This document shows, piece by piece, positions 1 to 8,915 of a DNA stretch of 30,925 nt. The translations under genes were made by a program, and so were the position numbers. Position 1 is the first letter of the stretch. Each line of letters begins with the position of its first letter. The DNA is from JBHGAV01 sp041946685 (GTDB taxonomy: Bacteria > Acidobacteriota > Terriglobia > Bryobacterales > Bryobacteraceae). The stretch lies in contig JBHGAV010000050.1 of the NCBI GenBank assembly GCA_041946685.1, forward strand, positions 1 through 30,925, in the 5' to 3' direction. Under the pieces are notes generated by a model. That model searched no databases, was not told the DNA's origin, and saw nothing but the letters and a program-made list of their open reading frames with translations.

Positions 1-74
1 GACGCACCGGCATCCCCGAACTGCGAGACATGCCTCAGGACATAAGCATCTATAATGGCTTTGGGCGGCATTCC

Positions 75-1079
75 ATGGCGGGCGCGCACAAGTTGGTCCC
101 GATCTTGTCGCTTTGTCTTCTCGCAGCGGCCGTACGGTCTCCCGCTTCGGTTTCACTCCTCATAAGCGAGCCAATGGGCCGGTTTGGCTTCTTCAATCCC
201 ACCGGTCATGCGTCCATCTACCTTTCGGGCGTGTGCGCCGAAACGCCGACCGTGCTTCGCCTGTGCCGGGCGGGGGAAACCGGGGTCGTGGTCAGCCGGT
301 ATAACAGAATCGGGGGGCGCGACTGGATTGCGGTGCCGTTGCTGCCATATCTTTATGCCGTAGAAGGGCATGACGAGGTGCCCGCAGTGGCGAGCCCTGA
401 CGTTGTCACACGGCTCAGGGATGAGTACCGCAGGGCGCAACTTCGGGAGTTTGCGCCGGATGGTGCGCCTGGGGAGGCAGTGAGGGGAGACTGGATTCAG
501 ATGGTTGGTGCCGCCTACCACCGCACCATCTATGGGTTCACGCTAGAGACCACCGCGGAAGACGATCAGCGTCTCGTCGATTACCTCAATAGCCAGCCCA
601 ATAGGAGGCGGTTCCATCTCTTGTTCCGGAATTGCGCGGATTTCGCCGGCAGCATCATCAACTTCTATTACCCGCGCGCCGTCAGGCGTGGTCTTATCGC
701 CGACGCCGGCATCCTGACGCCGAAGCAGTCGGCAAAGGCGTTGGTCGCTTACAGCCGGCGCAGGCCGGAGATCAAATTCACACGTTTCGTGATTCCGCAG
801 GTTCCGGGCATACGCCCCAGCGCGAAGGTGCGGGGCGTGAGCGAGTCTCTTGTCCGATCAAAGAAATACCTGGCTCCCGCGCTGTATTTCGAGCCCTGGG
901 TGGCGGCCGCGGCCGGCGCGGCATACCTGATCTCCGGCCGGTTCAATCCACGCGGACAACCGCATGTCGTCTGTGAGCCGGGGTCTCTGCCGGCCTGCGC
1001 AGCAAGCGGAGGAGGGGACTTCGGCTTGCCGGAAGCGTTTCCGGCGGAGTGGCATCCACCAGAGGAGGACGTGCTCTAG
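75..1079 (+). CDS. Exported protein with possible permuted NlpC/P60-like His/Cys pair
   Basis: I do not recognise a named family. From the ATG at 75 (334 aa) the protein opens with a short basic stretch and a hydrophobic run ending in Ala/Ser-rich residues, which looks like a signal peptide. An upstream in-frame ATG at 30 would put 15 polar residues before it, so 75 is preferred, although neither start has a clear ribosome binding site. A Gly-His-Ala-Ser segment (His45 from this start) and a later Arg-Asn-Cys-Ala-Asp-Phe segment (Cys187) resemble the His-first, Cys-later arrangement of permuted papain-like proteins such as DUF4105 or LRAT-like enzymes. This assignment is inference. A hydrophobic Ala/Gly-rich stretch near residue 275-285 could be a second membrane contact. 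The gene stands alone on the plus strand. Confidence 0.75.
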   Translation: MAGAHKLVPILSLCLLAAAVRSPASVSLLISEPMGRFGFFNPTGHASIYLSGVCAETPTVLRLCRAGETGVVVSRYNRIGGRDWIAVPLLPYLYAVEGHDEVPAVASPDVVTRLRDEYRRAQLREFAPDGAPGEAVRGDWIQMVGAAYHRTIYGFTLETTAEDDQRLVDYLNSQPNRRRFHLLFRNCADFAGSIINFYYPRAVRRGLIADAGILTPKQSAKALVAYSRRRPEIKFTRFVIPQVPGIRPSAKVRGVSESLVRSKKYLAPALYFEPWVAAAAGAAYLISGRFNPRGQPHVVCEPGSLPACAASGGGDFGLPEAFPAEWHPPEEDVL

Positions 1080-1104
1080 CAGGGCTACTTTGCCTCCGGC
1101 CGAA

Positions 1105-1563
1105 TCAGTCGCATGTGATGCTTCCGTGATGGAGGGAGCGGCAGGATTCCTGTGATTCTTCTGGAACCGCTCCCTTTGGTCGCGGCTCAAAAGACACGGC
1201 ATCAGCCCAGACCAGAGCCTCGGGGGCGATCTGTTCCAGATCCGCCCTCCAGGTTTTTCGATTCTGGTCAGTCACCCGCTCGGAGTGGGACGGGTTTCCC
1301 CTCTCGATACTGCCAAAGAGCGAATCCAGATTGCGGCGGGGGAAGGATTCTGGAACAGCCTCACCGAGCCGGGTGAGCAACTCCGCCGCGGCCTTCCTCA
1401 CGATGCGAGGAGCATCCGGGGAGGCGTCCTTCAGCCGAGGGGCCCACTTGCGCAGCGCACGCATGGCCGTCAGATTGGCGGAATCGTTGTCGGAGTAGAG
1501 TCCCTTCCATTCCGGGAGCAACTTCAGCCTTTTAGTGATTGAAAAAAAAGCACTTATTTCCAA
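1105..1563 (-). CDS. Hypothetical protein, possibly a gene remnant
   Basis: The minus-strand frame of 152 codons has codon use like the real genes here, with many G/C-ending Leu, Ala and Arg codons. Its middle is a plausible helical, charged protein that includes a Lys-Trp-Ala-Pro-Arg-Leu segment. I recognise no family. The only start at its left end is a TTG at 1563 with no convincing ribosome binding site, and the frame stays open upstream without an ATG for at least 70 bases. It may therefore be the 3' part of a degraded gene, or may start at an internal ATG. The first codons are A/T-rich compared with the rest. The stop is TGA at 1105-1107. It ends 25 bp from the converging upstream gene. 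Confidence 0.4.
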   Translation of the reverse strand: MEISAFFSITKRLKLLPEWKGLYSDNDSANLTAMRALRKWAPRLKDASPDAPRIVRKAAAELLTRLGEAVPESFPRRNLDSLFGSIERGNPSHSERVTDQNRKTWRADLEQIAPEALVWADAVSFEPRPKGAVPEESQESCRSLHHGSITCD

Positions 1564-1707
1564 AATCGCGGATAAGCCGAGCCGGAGTTGCGCGACACGA
1601 AATGGGAGACTACAACGGATTAAAAAGAAGTCAGGAATCGCACAAACGGCTGTACAATTGACCGTGACCCGGACGGGAGAGAGGGATTCCGGGTGAAAGG
1701 AACAGCC
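1564..1707 (+). promoter_or_regulatory. Leader and possible promoter region of the receptor operon
   Basis: This 144-bp region precedes the TonB-dependent receptor. TACAAT at 1653-1658 is a good -10 hexamer match, but no convincing -35 box lies 17 bases upstream. AAAGGA at 1695-1700 is a Shine-Dalgarno-like site seven bases before the ATG at 1708, and this decides that start over the GTG at 1693. Nothing else is evident here. Confidence 0.35.
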
Positions 1708-4700
1708 ATGTCCACAATCGCAGGCATGACCTGCAAACTGCTATTTGTGTTTGCCGCGGCGGCAGGTTGTCTGTGCGGGCAGTTGGACCGCGGCAGCGTA
1801 ACGGGCAAGATTACCGATCCATCCGGCGCGTTTGTCGCGGATGCCGTGATCACGGTCACGAACATAGACACCAACGTGTCCACATCCACCGTGAGTACGA
1901 GCACAGGCGACTACTCCGCTCAGGCGCTCATTGTAGGCCGGTATCGAATCACGGCCGAGCGAGCAGGTTTCAAACGTGCCGTTCAGGACAATGTCACGGT
2001 TTCGGCGGGCTCGACGATCCGGTTGGACATCTCACTGGAGATCGGCTCGGTCGCCGAGTCCATCGAAGTGAATGCAACGGCCACACCTCTGGAGACGGAG
2101 AGCACCCGAGTCGCGACGAACTTGCCCAGCCGGCTTGTCGATGAGCTGCCGCTGGTGGTGGCGGGCCAGATCCGGAACGTCTTGAGTCTTGCGACGCTCG
2201 CGCCGGAAGCCAAGAGCGACGGCAACTACAGTATCGGCGGAGGCCAGCAGGCCGGCTGGGACGTGGTGATGGACGGCACCTCCATCGCCCCGACCAGCGC
2301 CATCTATCAGTCTTCCAGGACCCAAATCACCGCCGTGTCGGTGGACGCCATCAGTGAGTTCACCGTGGAATCTACCGGTTTGAAGGCGGAGTTCGGCAGG
2401 GCCATGGGCTTCATCAACTTCGCCACCAAGTCCGGAACGAACGCGTACCACGGCAACGCATTCGAGTTTCTTCGCAATGACCGGCTGGATGCCAGGGGAT
2501 TCTTTGCGAAGACCAGACCCGTACTGAAACAGCACGATTTCGGAGGAACTTTCGGTGGGCCGGTCTACCTTCCCAAGCTCTACAACGGAAGAGACAGGAC
2601 CTTCTTCTTCCTCAGCTATGAAGGTTTTCGCAGCCGGGAAGGGAACAGCCCCAACTACTACACCATCCCCTTGCCGGCCATGTACGAAGGGGATTTCACC
2701 GGATGGGTCACTGCCGCCGGCGCCCAGATCCAGATCTATGACCCGGCCACCACTCGTCTCGGGACCGGCGGGAAGTACGTTCGTGACCCTTTCGCGGGCA
2801 ATAAGATCTCGACCAGCCGCTACAGCCAGGTCGCGAGCAGGTACATCGCCCTGCGACCCGCTTCGATGGTACCGAACCTGCCGGGGCCGCGCTTGAACTA
2901 CTTCCTCCAGAAGGGCACGATGACCTACCCGTGGAACAAGGGCAGCGCCCGCCTGGACCATAGGCTTTCGTCCAAAGACGATGTCAATTTCTTCTTCATG
3001 AAGGGCATGAACCAGGATGCGCCAGGACCGGACGGCACTCCGGGACTCCCCTATCCCTATACGCAATCGCCCGCTCTGTGGACCCGCAAAATGAGTTCCG
3101 GCCGGCTCACCTGGAATCACATGTTCACTCCGCGTCTGTTGAGCACGACCCGGTTCTACATGCAGAGAGGGAACGGCGTCATTTTGGGCGCAAACTGCTC
3201 AAATCCGGAGCAGAAATGGGCCGCGAAGCTAGGTTTGAAAAACGTTCCAGGCCCCGATCTTTGCATTCCGCCGGTTTCCATGACCGAGTACTCCACCTGG
3301 GCCGGTCAGCCAGCAGGCGGTTCCAATGGGTGGGACCGCGCCAGGGACTGGAGCATCGCCCAGGATATGAGCCTGATTCGCAGTTCCCACACTTTCAAGG
3401 GAGGCTTCTTCTTCTCCAAGAACCAGTGGGACGGGGGCGGGCAACACAGGCCCAACGGCAATTACGATTTCACTCAACTGGCGACAGCCGTTCCCGCCGA
3501 CCAGTCCAGAAACACGGGCAACGCCTTCGCTTCTTTCCTGCTGGGCTATGCCAGCGGCGCCGGCGTAGAGACGCCGCGAGAAGTGCTCATGATCTGGAAG
3601 CACGTCGGCGGCTTCTTCCAGGACGACTGGCGGGTGACGCCCAAGCTTACTGTGAACATGGGCCTGCGCTACGAGTACACCTTCCCCAACGTCGGAGGCG
3701 GCGTGGTGCCGGACACCGAGAAGGGATTCTCCAATTTCGACCCCACAGTGCCCAATCCAGGCGCGGGAGGACTTCCTGGGGCATTTGTCTTCACGGGGAA
3801 GGGTCCTGGGCGGACAGGCACCGACTACCCCTTCGACGGCTGGAAGTGGGCCTTTGGACCGCGACTGGGCCTGGCCTACGTAGTACGCACCGGGACGGTG
3901 GTTCGACTCTCCGCCGGCAGGATGTTCGAAGCGGTCAAGACTCAGGGCGGGAGCACCCACTTCGATGGCTTCATCGGCACGTTTACCTGGTCCAGCTCCG
4001 ACCTGAGCGTGCTCGACTTCCCGATGATGCTGGACAATGGGCTGCCAGCGTACAACAGGCCTCCCTTCCTTCAACCCACCGTGATGAACGAGCTGGCCAT
4101 CAACTGGTGGCAGAAGGACACAGCCGGCAGGCCGCCCGATTTCTGGACCTGGAGTTTCGACATCCAGCAGCAAGTCACTAGAACCACCGTTTTCACTGCC
4201 AGGTATTCCGGGAGCAGAGGCATTCACCTGACCTCCGGCCTGCTTCGGCCGAACCAGATTCACCCTAGCTATTTGAAGACCCTTGGTCCCACGCTGCTGC
4301 GGGCGAACATAGCCTCGGCCGCGGCGCGGGCGGCGAATATTCCCATACCCTACCCCACCTTCAATCGGACTGTTCAGGAAGCCCTTCAGCCGTTCCCGCA
4401 GTACAAGACCATCTCCGTGGGACTGGAGCACACAGGCAACTCGACGTACAACGCCCTGGTGCTGGTGCTTGACCGGCGGTTCTCCTCGGGCCTCTCGATG
4501 CTGGGTTCCTACACTCTCTCGAAGATGTTCAGCGACTCCGACTCCCAGACGGGAGGGAGCGCCGCGATCGACTTCTTCAACCGGAAACTCGAGAAGGGCC
4601 TCACCGGCTCCGATCAGACGCACGTCATCAGGCAGACGTTCACCTATGAGCTGCCTTTCGGCCGGGGAAAGTCCCTCTTGGCGGAAGGGATCGCGGCGCA

Positions 4701-5181
4701 CCTCGCAGGCGGATGGTCCTTCGCCGGCGTCTTCGAGTACGCCTCCGGGGGACCAAGGTCTGTCTCGTCAGGCTTCACCCTTCCTTTCGGCGGAGGCAAT
4801 CGGGTTTTTATCACCTCGTACGAGAACTGGCGCGCTCCGATCTCCGGCAGCAAGTTTGACCCGTTCAAGGACGTATGGTGGCAGAAGTCCTCGTTCAATC
4901 AAGTGCCGCAGGCTGTGCTCGACACCGAGCTGGGCAACGCGACCAGAAACAACCCGAAGTCGCGGGGCCCGTGGCAATTGCGGGAGAACCTGAGCATTGC
5001 CAAGAGCATCCCCATTCGGGAACCGATCCGGATCGTTTTCCGTTTCGAAGCTTTCAATCTGCTCAACCGCGTCCGCTGGTCGGGGCCGGACAGCAGCCTG
5101 ACCTCCGCCAATTTCGGACTGGTTCGGGATCAGGGCAACACCCCGCGCCAGATGCAGGCGGCACTGAAGCTGTACTTCTGA
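1708..5181 (+). CDS. TonB-dependent receptor, Oar-like, with N-terminal carboxypeptidase-regulatory-like domain
   Basis: The protein (1157 aa from the ATG at 1708) has a hydrophobic signal peptide, then an Ig-like carboxypeptidase-regulatory/Cna-B type domain at about residues 22-115 (Gly-Ser-Val-Thr-Gly-Lys-Ile-Thr-Asp start, typical Tyr-Arg-Ile and Gly-Phe-Lys segments). A plug-like region follows, including a Val-Met-Asp-Gly-Thr segment, and then a long aromatic-rich beta-barrel. It ends in Leu-Lys-Leu-Tyr-Phe, the C-terminal aromatic expected of outer-membrane barrel proteins. Known members of this class, such as Myxococcus Oar, move large substrates across the outer membrane with TonB energy; the substrate here is unknown. 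A signalling extension is not evident. It heads a plus-strand run with two M16 proteins and a small exported protein, with a 22-bp gap to the next gene. Confidence 0.93.
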   Translation: MSTIAGMTCKLLFVFAAAAGCLCGQLDRGSVTGKITDPSGAFVADAVITVTNIDTNVSTSTVSTSTGDYSAQALIVGRYRITAERAGFKRAVQDNVTVSAGSTIRLDISLEIGSVAESIEVNATATPLETESTRVATNLPSRLVDELPLVVAGQIRNVLSLATLAPEAKSDGNYSIGGGQQAGWDVVMDGTSIAPTSAIYQSSRTQITAVSVDAISEFTVESTGLKAEFGRAMGFINFATKSGTNAYHGNAFEFLRNDRLDARGFFAKTRPVLKQHDFGGTFGGPVYLPKLYNGRDRTFFFLSYEGFRSREGNSPNYYTIPLPAMYEGDFTGWVTAAGAQIQIYDPATTRLGTGGKYVRDPFAGNKISTSRYSQVASRYIALRPASMVPNLPGPRLNYFLQKGTMTYPWNKGSARLDHRLSSKDDVNFFFMKGMNQDAPGPDGTPGLPYPYTQSPALWTRKMSSGRLTWNHMFTPRLLSTTRFYMQRGNGVILGANCSNPEQKWAAKLGLKNVPGPDLCIPPVSMTEYSTWAGQPAGGSNGWDRARDWSIAQDMSLIRSSHTFKGGFFFSKNQWDGGGQHRPNGNYDFTQLATAVPADQSRNTGNAFASFLLGYASGAGVETPREVLMIWKHVGGFFQDDWRVTPKLTVNMGLRYEYTFPNVGGGVVPDTEKGFSNFDPTVPNPGAGGLPGAFVFTGKGPGRTGTDYPFDGWKWAFGPRLGLAYVVRTGTVVRLSAGRMFEAVKTQGGSTHFDGFIGTFTWSSSDLSVLDFPMMLDNGLPAYNRPPFLQPTVMNELAINWWQKDTAGRPPDFWTWSFDIQQQVTRTTVFTARYSGSRGIHLTSGLLRPNQIHPSYLKTLGPTLLRANIASAAARAANIPIPYPTFNRTVQEALQPFPQYKTISVGLEHTGNSTYNALVLVLDRRFSSGLSMLGSYTLSKMFSDSDSQTGGSAAIDFFNRKLEKGLTGSDQTHVIRQTFTYELPFGRGKSLLAEGIAAHLAGGWSFAGVFEYASGGPRSVSSGFTLPFGGGNRVFITSYENWRAPISGSKFDPFKDVWWQKSSFNQVPQAVLDTELGNATRNNPKSRGPWQLRENLSIAKSIPIREPIRIVFRFEAFNLLNRVRWSGPDSSLTSANFGLVRDQGNTPRQMQAALKLYF

Positions 5182-5203
5182 ATTTCGCGCTACGCTGAAG
5201 GTA

Positions 5204-6688
5204 ATGAGGGAAAAGACCGCGACGCTGTTGCTGTGCTTCCTCCTCTCTTGCCTGCTTCCGGCCCAGAGCCTGCCGGACTTCGAAAAGAAGGTCACCGAGT
5301 TCACCCTGCCCAACGGTCTCCACTTCATCGTGCTGCAGCGCCACGAAGCGCCGGTGGTCTCCTTCCACACCTATGTGAACTCCGGCTCGGTCGATGATCC
5401 GGGCGGAAAGACCGGCCTCGCCCATATGTTCGAGCACATGGCGTTCAAAGGCACCGACTCCATCGGCACCACCGACTACGCCGCCGAGAAGAAGGCCATG
5501 GACGCTATCGAGGCGATCTACGACCGGCTCGACGCCGAGCGGTCCGATCCGAAGAGGGCCGAAGCGCTCCAGGCCGAACTGAAGGCCGCCATAGACAAGG
5601 CCGCCAGCTACGTGGACGCCAATGCCTTCGTGCGCATTATCGAGGCCAGCGGCGGCGTGGGCCTGAATGCCGGGACCGGGATGGACTCAACCAGCTATTT
5701 CTACAGCCTCCCCTCGAACAAGATCGAGCTTTGGTTCCTGTTGGAATCCCAGCGATTCCGCCACCCGGTTTACCGGGAGTTTTACCGGGAACGCGACGTG
5801 GTGCGCGAGGAACGGCGCATGCGGATCGAGTCCAACCCACAGGGGAAGCTTATGGAAGTGCTGCTGGCCATGTCCTTCATGGCGCACCCGTACCGCAACC
5901 TGCCCGGCGGCTGGGCGGAGGACATCGAGAATCTGCGGGTCCGGGACGCGGAGCAGTTCTTCCGCACCTACTACGTGCCGTCGAACATCACCATAGGGAT
6001 TGCCGGGGATGTGCAGCCCGGCGAAGTGAAGCGGCTGGCCGAGAAGTACTTCGGGGCGCTACCGAAAGCGCCGCCCAGGCCGGAGCTCCACACCGTCGAG
6101 CCGAAGCAGGAAGGGGAGAGGAGAGCGGTTGTCGTTTCGCCCACCCAGCCGCTGCTAATGATCAGCTACAAGCGGCCGGATCAGCTCGACAAGGACGACC
6201 CGGTGTTTGACGTGCTCAGCTATATCCTCTCCAGCGGCAGGACGGGCCTGCTCTACAGGGAACTGGTGCGCGACAGGCGCATCGCGATGGCAGCCGCGGC
6301 CCAGGCTTCTTTCCCGGGGACGAAGTACCCGAACGCCTTTCTTCTGTACGCCGTGCCGTCGGTGGGGCACACCGTCGAAGAGAACGAGAAGGCCTGTTAC
6401 GAGGTGCTGGAGAGACTGCGGACCGAGAAGGTCGATCCCGCAACTTTGGACAGGGTCAAGACCAAGATCAGGGCCGGGGTCATTCGGGGTCTGGACAGCA
6501 ACAGCGGCCTGGCCGAGCAGTTGACTTACTACCGCGTCAATTACGGCGACTGGCGGAAACTGTTCACCGCCATCGAAGAGATAAACAAGGTCACGGCGGA
6601 GGATGTCCAGAGGGTCGCGCGGCAGTATTTCACCCCGGAGGCCAGGACGGTGGTGTGGACGGCGCGGCCCGCGGAGGTGGCGAAATGA
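5204..6688 (+). CDS. Periplasmic M16 family zinc protease, catalytic subunit
   Basis: The 494-aa protein starts with a signal peptide ending near Ala-Gln (about residue 21). It carries the inverted zinc motif His74-x-x-Glu77-His78 and the third-ligand region Val-Arg-Glu-Glu-Arg near residues 200-204. These are the hallmarks of the M16 (pitrilysin/processing peptidase) family, so this should be the active half of a two-subunit M16B enzyme acting on unfolded peptides in the periplasm. The zinc motif and third ligand are about 124 residues apart rather than the usual roughly 76. The extra is a charged, helical stretch at about residues 92-140. The gene follows the receptor gene by 22 bp and overlaps the next M16 gene by ATGA, which implies translational coupling. 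Confidence 0.93.
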   Translation: MREKTATLLLCFLLSCLLPAQSLPDFEKKVTEFTLPNGLHFIVLQRHEAPVVSFHTYVNSGSVDDPGGKTGLAHMFEHMAFKGTDSIGTTDYAAEKKAMDAIEAIYDRLDAERSDPKRAEALQAELKAAIDKAASYVDANAFVRIIEASGGVGLNAGTGMDSTSYFYSLPSNKIELWFLLESQRFRHPVYREFYRERDVVREERRMRIESNPQGKLMEVLLAMSFMAHPYRNLPGGWAEDIENLRVRDAEQFFRTYYVPSNITIGIAGDVQPGEVKRLAEKYFGALPKAPPRPELHTVEPKQEGERRAVVVSPTQPLLMISYKRPDQLDKDDPVFDVLSYILSSGRTGLLYRELVRDRRIAMAAAAQASFPGTKYPNAFLLYAVPSVGHTVEENEKACYEVLERLRTEKVDPATLDRVKTKIRAGVIRGLDSNSGLAEQLTYYRVNYGDWRKLFTAIEEINKVTAEDVQRVARQYFTPEARTVVWTARPAEVAK

Positions 6689-8085
6689 AACGCCTGATGC
6701 TGTTTTTCCTGGTTGCTTTCCTCGCGGCCGCTCAGGCGCCCTCTTATAAGGACTTGAAGTACCCGCCGCTCAAAGAGGTCAGGATCCCGGAGGTGGCGAC
6801 GTCCACGCTTCCCAACGGGATCAAGCTGTATCTTCTGGAGAACCGCGAGCTGCCGCTGGTGAGCGGCTTCGCTTTAGTAAGGACGGGCAACCTGTTCGAT
6901 CCGCCGGACAAGATCGGCCTGGCGCAGATCACGGGCACGGTCATGCGCACCGGAGGAACCGCGTCCCAGACGGGCGATCAACTGGACGAGCTGCTGGAGG
7001 GAATGGCGGCCAGCGTGGAAAGCGGCATCGGCGAGACCAGCGGACGGGTTTCGTTCTCTTGCCTGAAAGAGAACTTGGACCAAACGCTGGCCGTGTTCTA
7101 CCAGGTGCTGACGGCGCCCGAGTTCCGCCAGGACAAGATCGACCTGGCTAAGACGCAGATGCGCAGCGCCATCGCGCGCCGCAACGACGACGCCGATGCC
7201 GTGGCCGAGCGGGAGTTCCGGGACATCACCTACGGCAAGGACACCCCCTACGGGTGGCGGATCGAACTCGCGACTCTGGACGGGATCCAGCGGGAGGATA
7301 TGGTGGCCTTCCACCGCCGGTACTTCTTCCCGGCGAACATCATGCTTGTGGCGACGGGCGACTTCAACGCCGCGGAGGTGCGCGGCAAGCTGGAGAAGCT
7401 CTTCGGCGCATGGAACGCCGAGCAGGCGCCGGTGCCGCCGTTTCCAGCCGTGCGAGAGAAGGAGGAGCCGGGTGTGTACCTGGCCGTCAAGCCGGACGTG
7501 ACGCAGGCGTTCTTTCAGTTGGGGCATCTCGGCGGAACGCTGCGCGACAAGAACTACGCCGCCCTGGAAGTGATGGCGGACATCCTCGGCGGAGGCTTCC
7601 GGAGCCGCCTGGTGAAGAAGGTGCGAACCGAGCTCGGCTACGCCTATAACGTCTCCGCCTACTGGGGCGCGGACTACGATCACCCCGGTCTGTTCGTGGT
7701 TTCGGGCAGCACGAAATCGGCATCGATCGCCGAGACGATCGAAGCCATACGGCAGGAGATCGAGAAGATGCGCTCGGAAGAGGTCAGCGACGAAGAACTT
7801 CAGGCGGCCAAGGACGCGGTTCTCAACAGTTTCGTCTTCAATTTCGACCGCCCCAGCAAGACCCTGAGCCGCATGGTGACGCAAGATTATTACGGCTATC
7901 CGCGAGACTTCATCTTCCAGTATCAGAAGGCGGTGGCTGCTGTGACCAAGGCGGACGTCGTTCGAGTCGCCAAGGAGTATATCCGGCCGGGCAGCTTCAC
8001 CATTGTCGCTGCGGGCAAACCCGACGAGTTTGGCAAGCCGCTCTCTGTGCTGGGGTCTCCGGTAAGGGAAATCGAACTCAAATGA
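6685..8085 (+). CDS. M16 family protein, non-catalytic partner subunit
   Basis: The true start is the ATG at 6685, which overlaps the stop of the preceding gene (ATGA). The 466-aa product has a signal peptide (Met-Lys-Arg, hydrophobic core, Ala-Ala-Ala-Gln). It aligns by eye with its neighbour around the Leu-Pro-Asn-Gly and Gly-Leu-Ala segments, but the HxxEH positions read Gln81-Ile-Thr-Gly84-Thr85, so zinc binding is lost. The C-terminal half keeps Arg308 and the Glu-Leu-Gly-Tyr-Ala-Tyr segment (Tyr319/321), matching the Arg/Tyr pair known from non-catalytic M16B subunits. The inference is an obligate heterodimer with the upstream protease. GGGAGG after its end serves the next gene. Confidence 0.92.
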   Translation: MKRLMLFFLVAFLAAAQAPSYKDLKYPPLKEVRIPEVATSTLPNGIKLYLLENRELPLVSGFALVRTGNLFDPPDKIGLAQITGTVMRTGGTASQTGDQLDELLEGMAASVESGIGETSGRVSFSCLKENLDQTLAVFYQVLTAPEFRQDKIDLAKTQMRSAIARRNDDADAVAEREFRDITYGKDTPYGWRIELATLDGIQREDMVAFHRRYFFPANIMLVATGDFNAAEVRGKLEKLFGAWNAEQAPVPPFPAVREKEEPGVYLAVKPDVTQAFFQLGHLGGTLRDKNYAALEVMADILGGGFRSRLVKKVRTELGYAYNVSAYWGADYDHPGLFVVSGSTKSASIAETIEAIRQEIEKMRSEEVSDEELQAAKDAVLNSFVFNFDRPSKTLSRMVTQDYYGYPRDFIFQYQKAVAAVTKADVVRVAKEYIRPGSFTIVAAGKPDEFGKPLSVLGSPVREIELK

Positions 8086-8095
8086 GGGAGGAGAA

Positions 8096-8905
8096 GTGAC
8101 AGGCCGATTTCTGCTGACGATGCTTTGCGCGACGACGATCTGGGGGCAGACCAGCCTGGAACGCGGCAAGCGCGTGATCACGGAAGCGCTAGCGGCGCTG
8201 GGCGGAGACCGTTTTCTCGCCATGGAGGACCGGGTGGAAACCGGGCGCATGTATTCCTTCTACCGGGAGGAACTGTCGGGGCTCTCCCAGGCGGCGATCT
8301 ACACGCAGTACCTGCCCGCTGCCGGCGCGGGGCCGGATTCTCTCGCGGTGCGGGAGCGACAGAGCTTCGGGAAGATGGGGAAAGACGGCTTGAAAGAGAT
8401 CAGCGCGGTCCTGTTTGCCGATGGAAGGGGCCACGAGATCACGTTCCGGGGGGCCCGGCCGCTCCCGGATGACTCCCTGGAGCGCTACAAGTCCACCACA
8501 TATCACAACGTCTTCTACATCCTCCGAGTGCGGCTGAACGAGCCGGGGATGACGTTTGAAGGCAAGGGGCTGGATGTCTGGATGAATCAGCCCGTGGAGG
8601 TTGTGGACATTGTCGACGCACGCAACGACGTGGTCACGGTCTACTTCCACGGATCGACAAAACTGCCCGTCCGGCAGCTCTACTACCGCCGCGACCCGAA
8701 GACCAACGTCAGGATCGAAGAAGTGACCGAGTACGGCAAGTACCGCGACGCCGGAGGCGGCGTCCAGTGGCCGTACACGCTGCTGCGCACGCGGGATAAG
8801 GAGAAGATATTCGAGATGTTCTCCGAAACCGTCGAAATCAACCGGAAGCTGAGCGGCAGCCTGTTCGTTCTACCGACGGGTATCAAGGTGCTCAAGAAGC
8901 TGTAG
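8096..8905 (+). CDS. Exported protein of unknown function, possibly LolA-like fold
   Basis: The GTG start at 8096 is preceded by a strong GGGAGGAG ribosome binding site (8085-8092). The 269-aa product has a short signal peptide ending near Trp-Gly-Gln. The mature part is rich in beta-strand-like segments with alternating hydrophobic residues, and an Arg-Arg-Asp-Pro-Lys-Thr turn. This suggests an outer-membrane lipoprotein-sorting-protein (LolA/LolB-like) fold, but I see no diagnostic motif and the assignment is tentative. It lies 10 bp after the M16 pair, so it probably belongs to the same transcript. The run ends at a hairpin 11 bp downstream. Confidence 0.8.
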   Translation: MTGRFLLTMLCATTIWGQTSLERGKRVITEALAALGGDRFLAMEDRVETGRMYSFYREELSGLSQAAIYTQYLPAAGAGPDSLAVRERQSFGKMGKDGLKEISAVLFADGRGHEITFRGARPLPDDSLERYKSTTYHNVFYILRVRLNEPGMTFEGKGLDVWMNQPVEVVDIVDARNDVVTVYFHGSTKLPVRQLYYRRDPKTNVRIEEVTEYGKYRDAGGGVQWPYTLLRTRDKEKIFEMFSETVEINRKLSGSLFVLPTGIKVLKKL

Positions 8906-8915
8906 CGGCGGGCTG

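Noticed and set aside
3229..4701. 490-codon minus-strand open frame opposite the receptor gene
   Set aside because: No domain is recognisable and the plus strand encodes a clear beta-barrel; a shadow frame.
6874..8250. Long minus-strand open frame opposite the second M16 gene
   Set aside because: It is antisense to a well-supported gene, with low-complexity His/Arg/Val-rich translation typical of GC-rich shadows.
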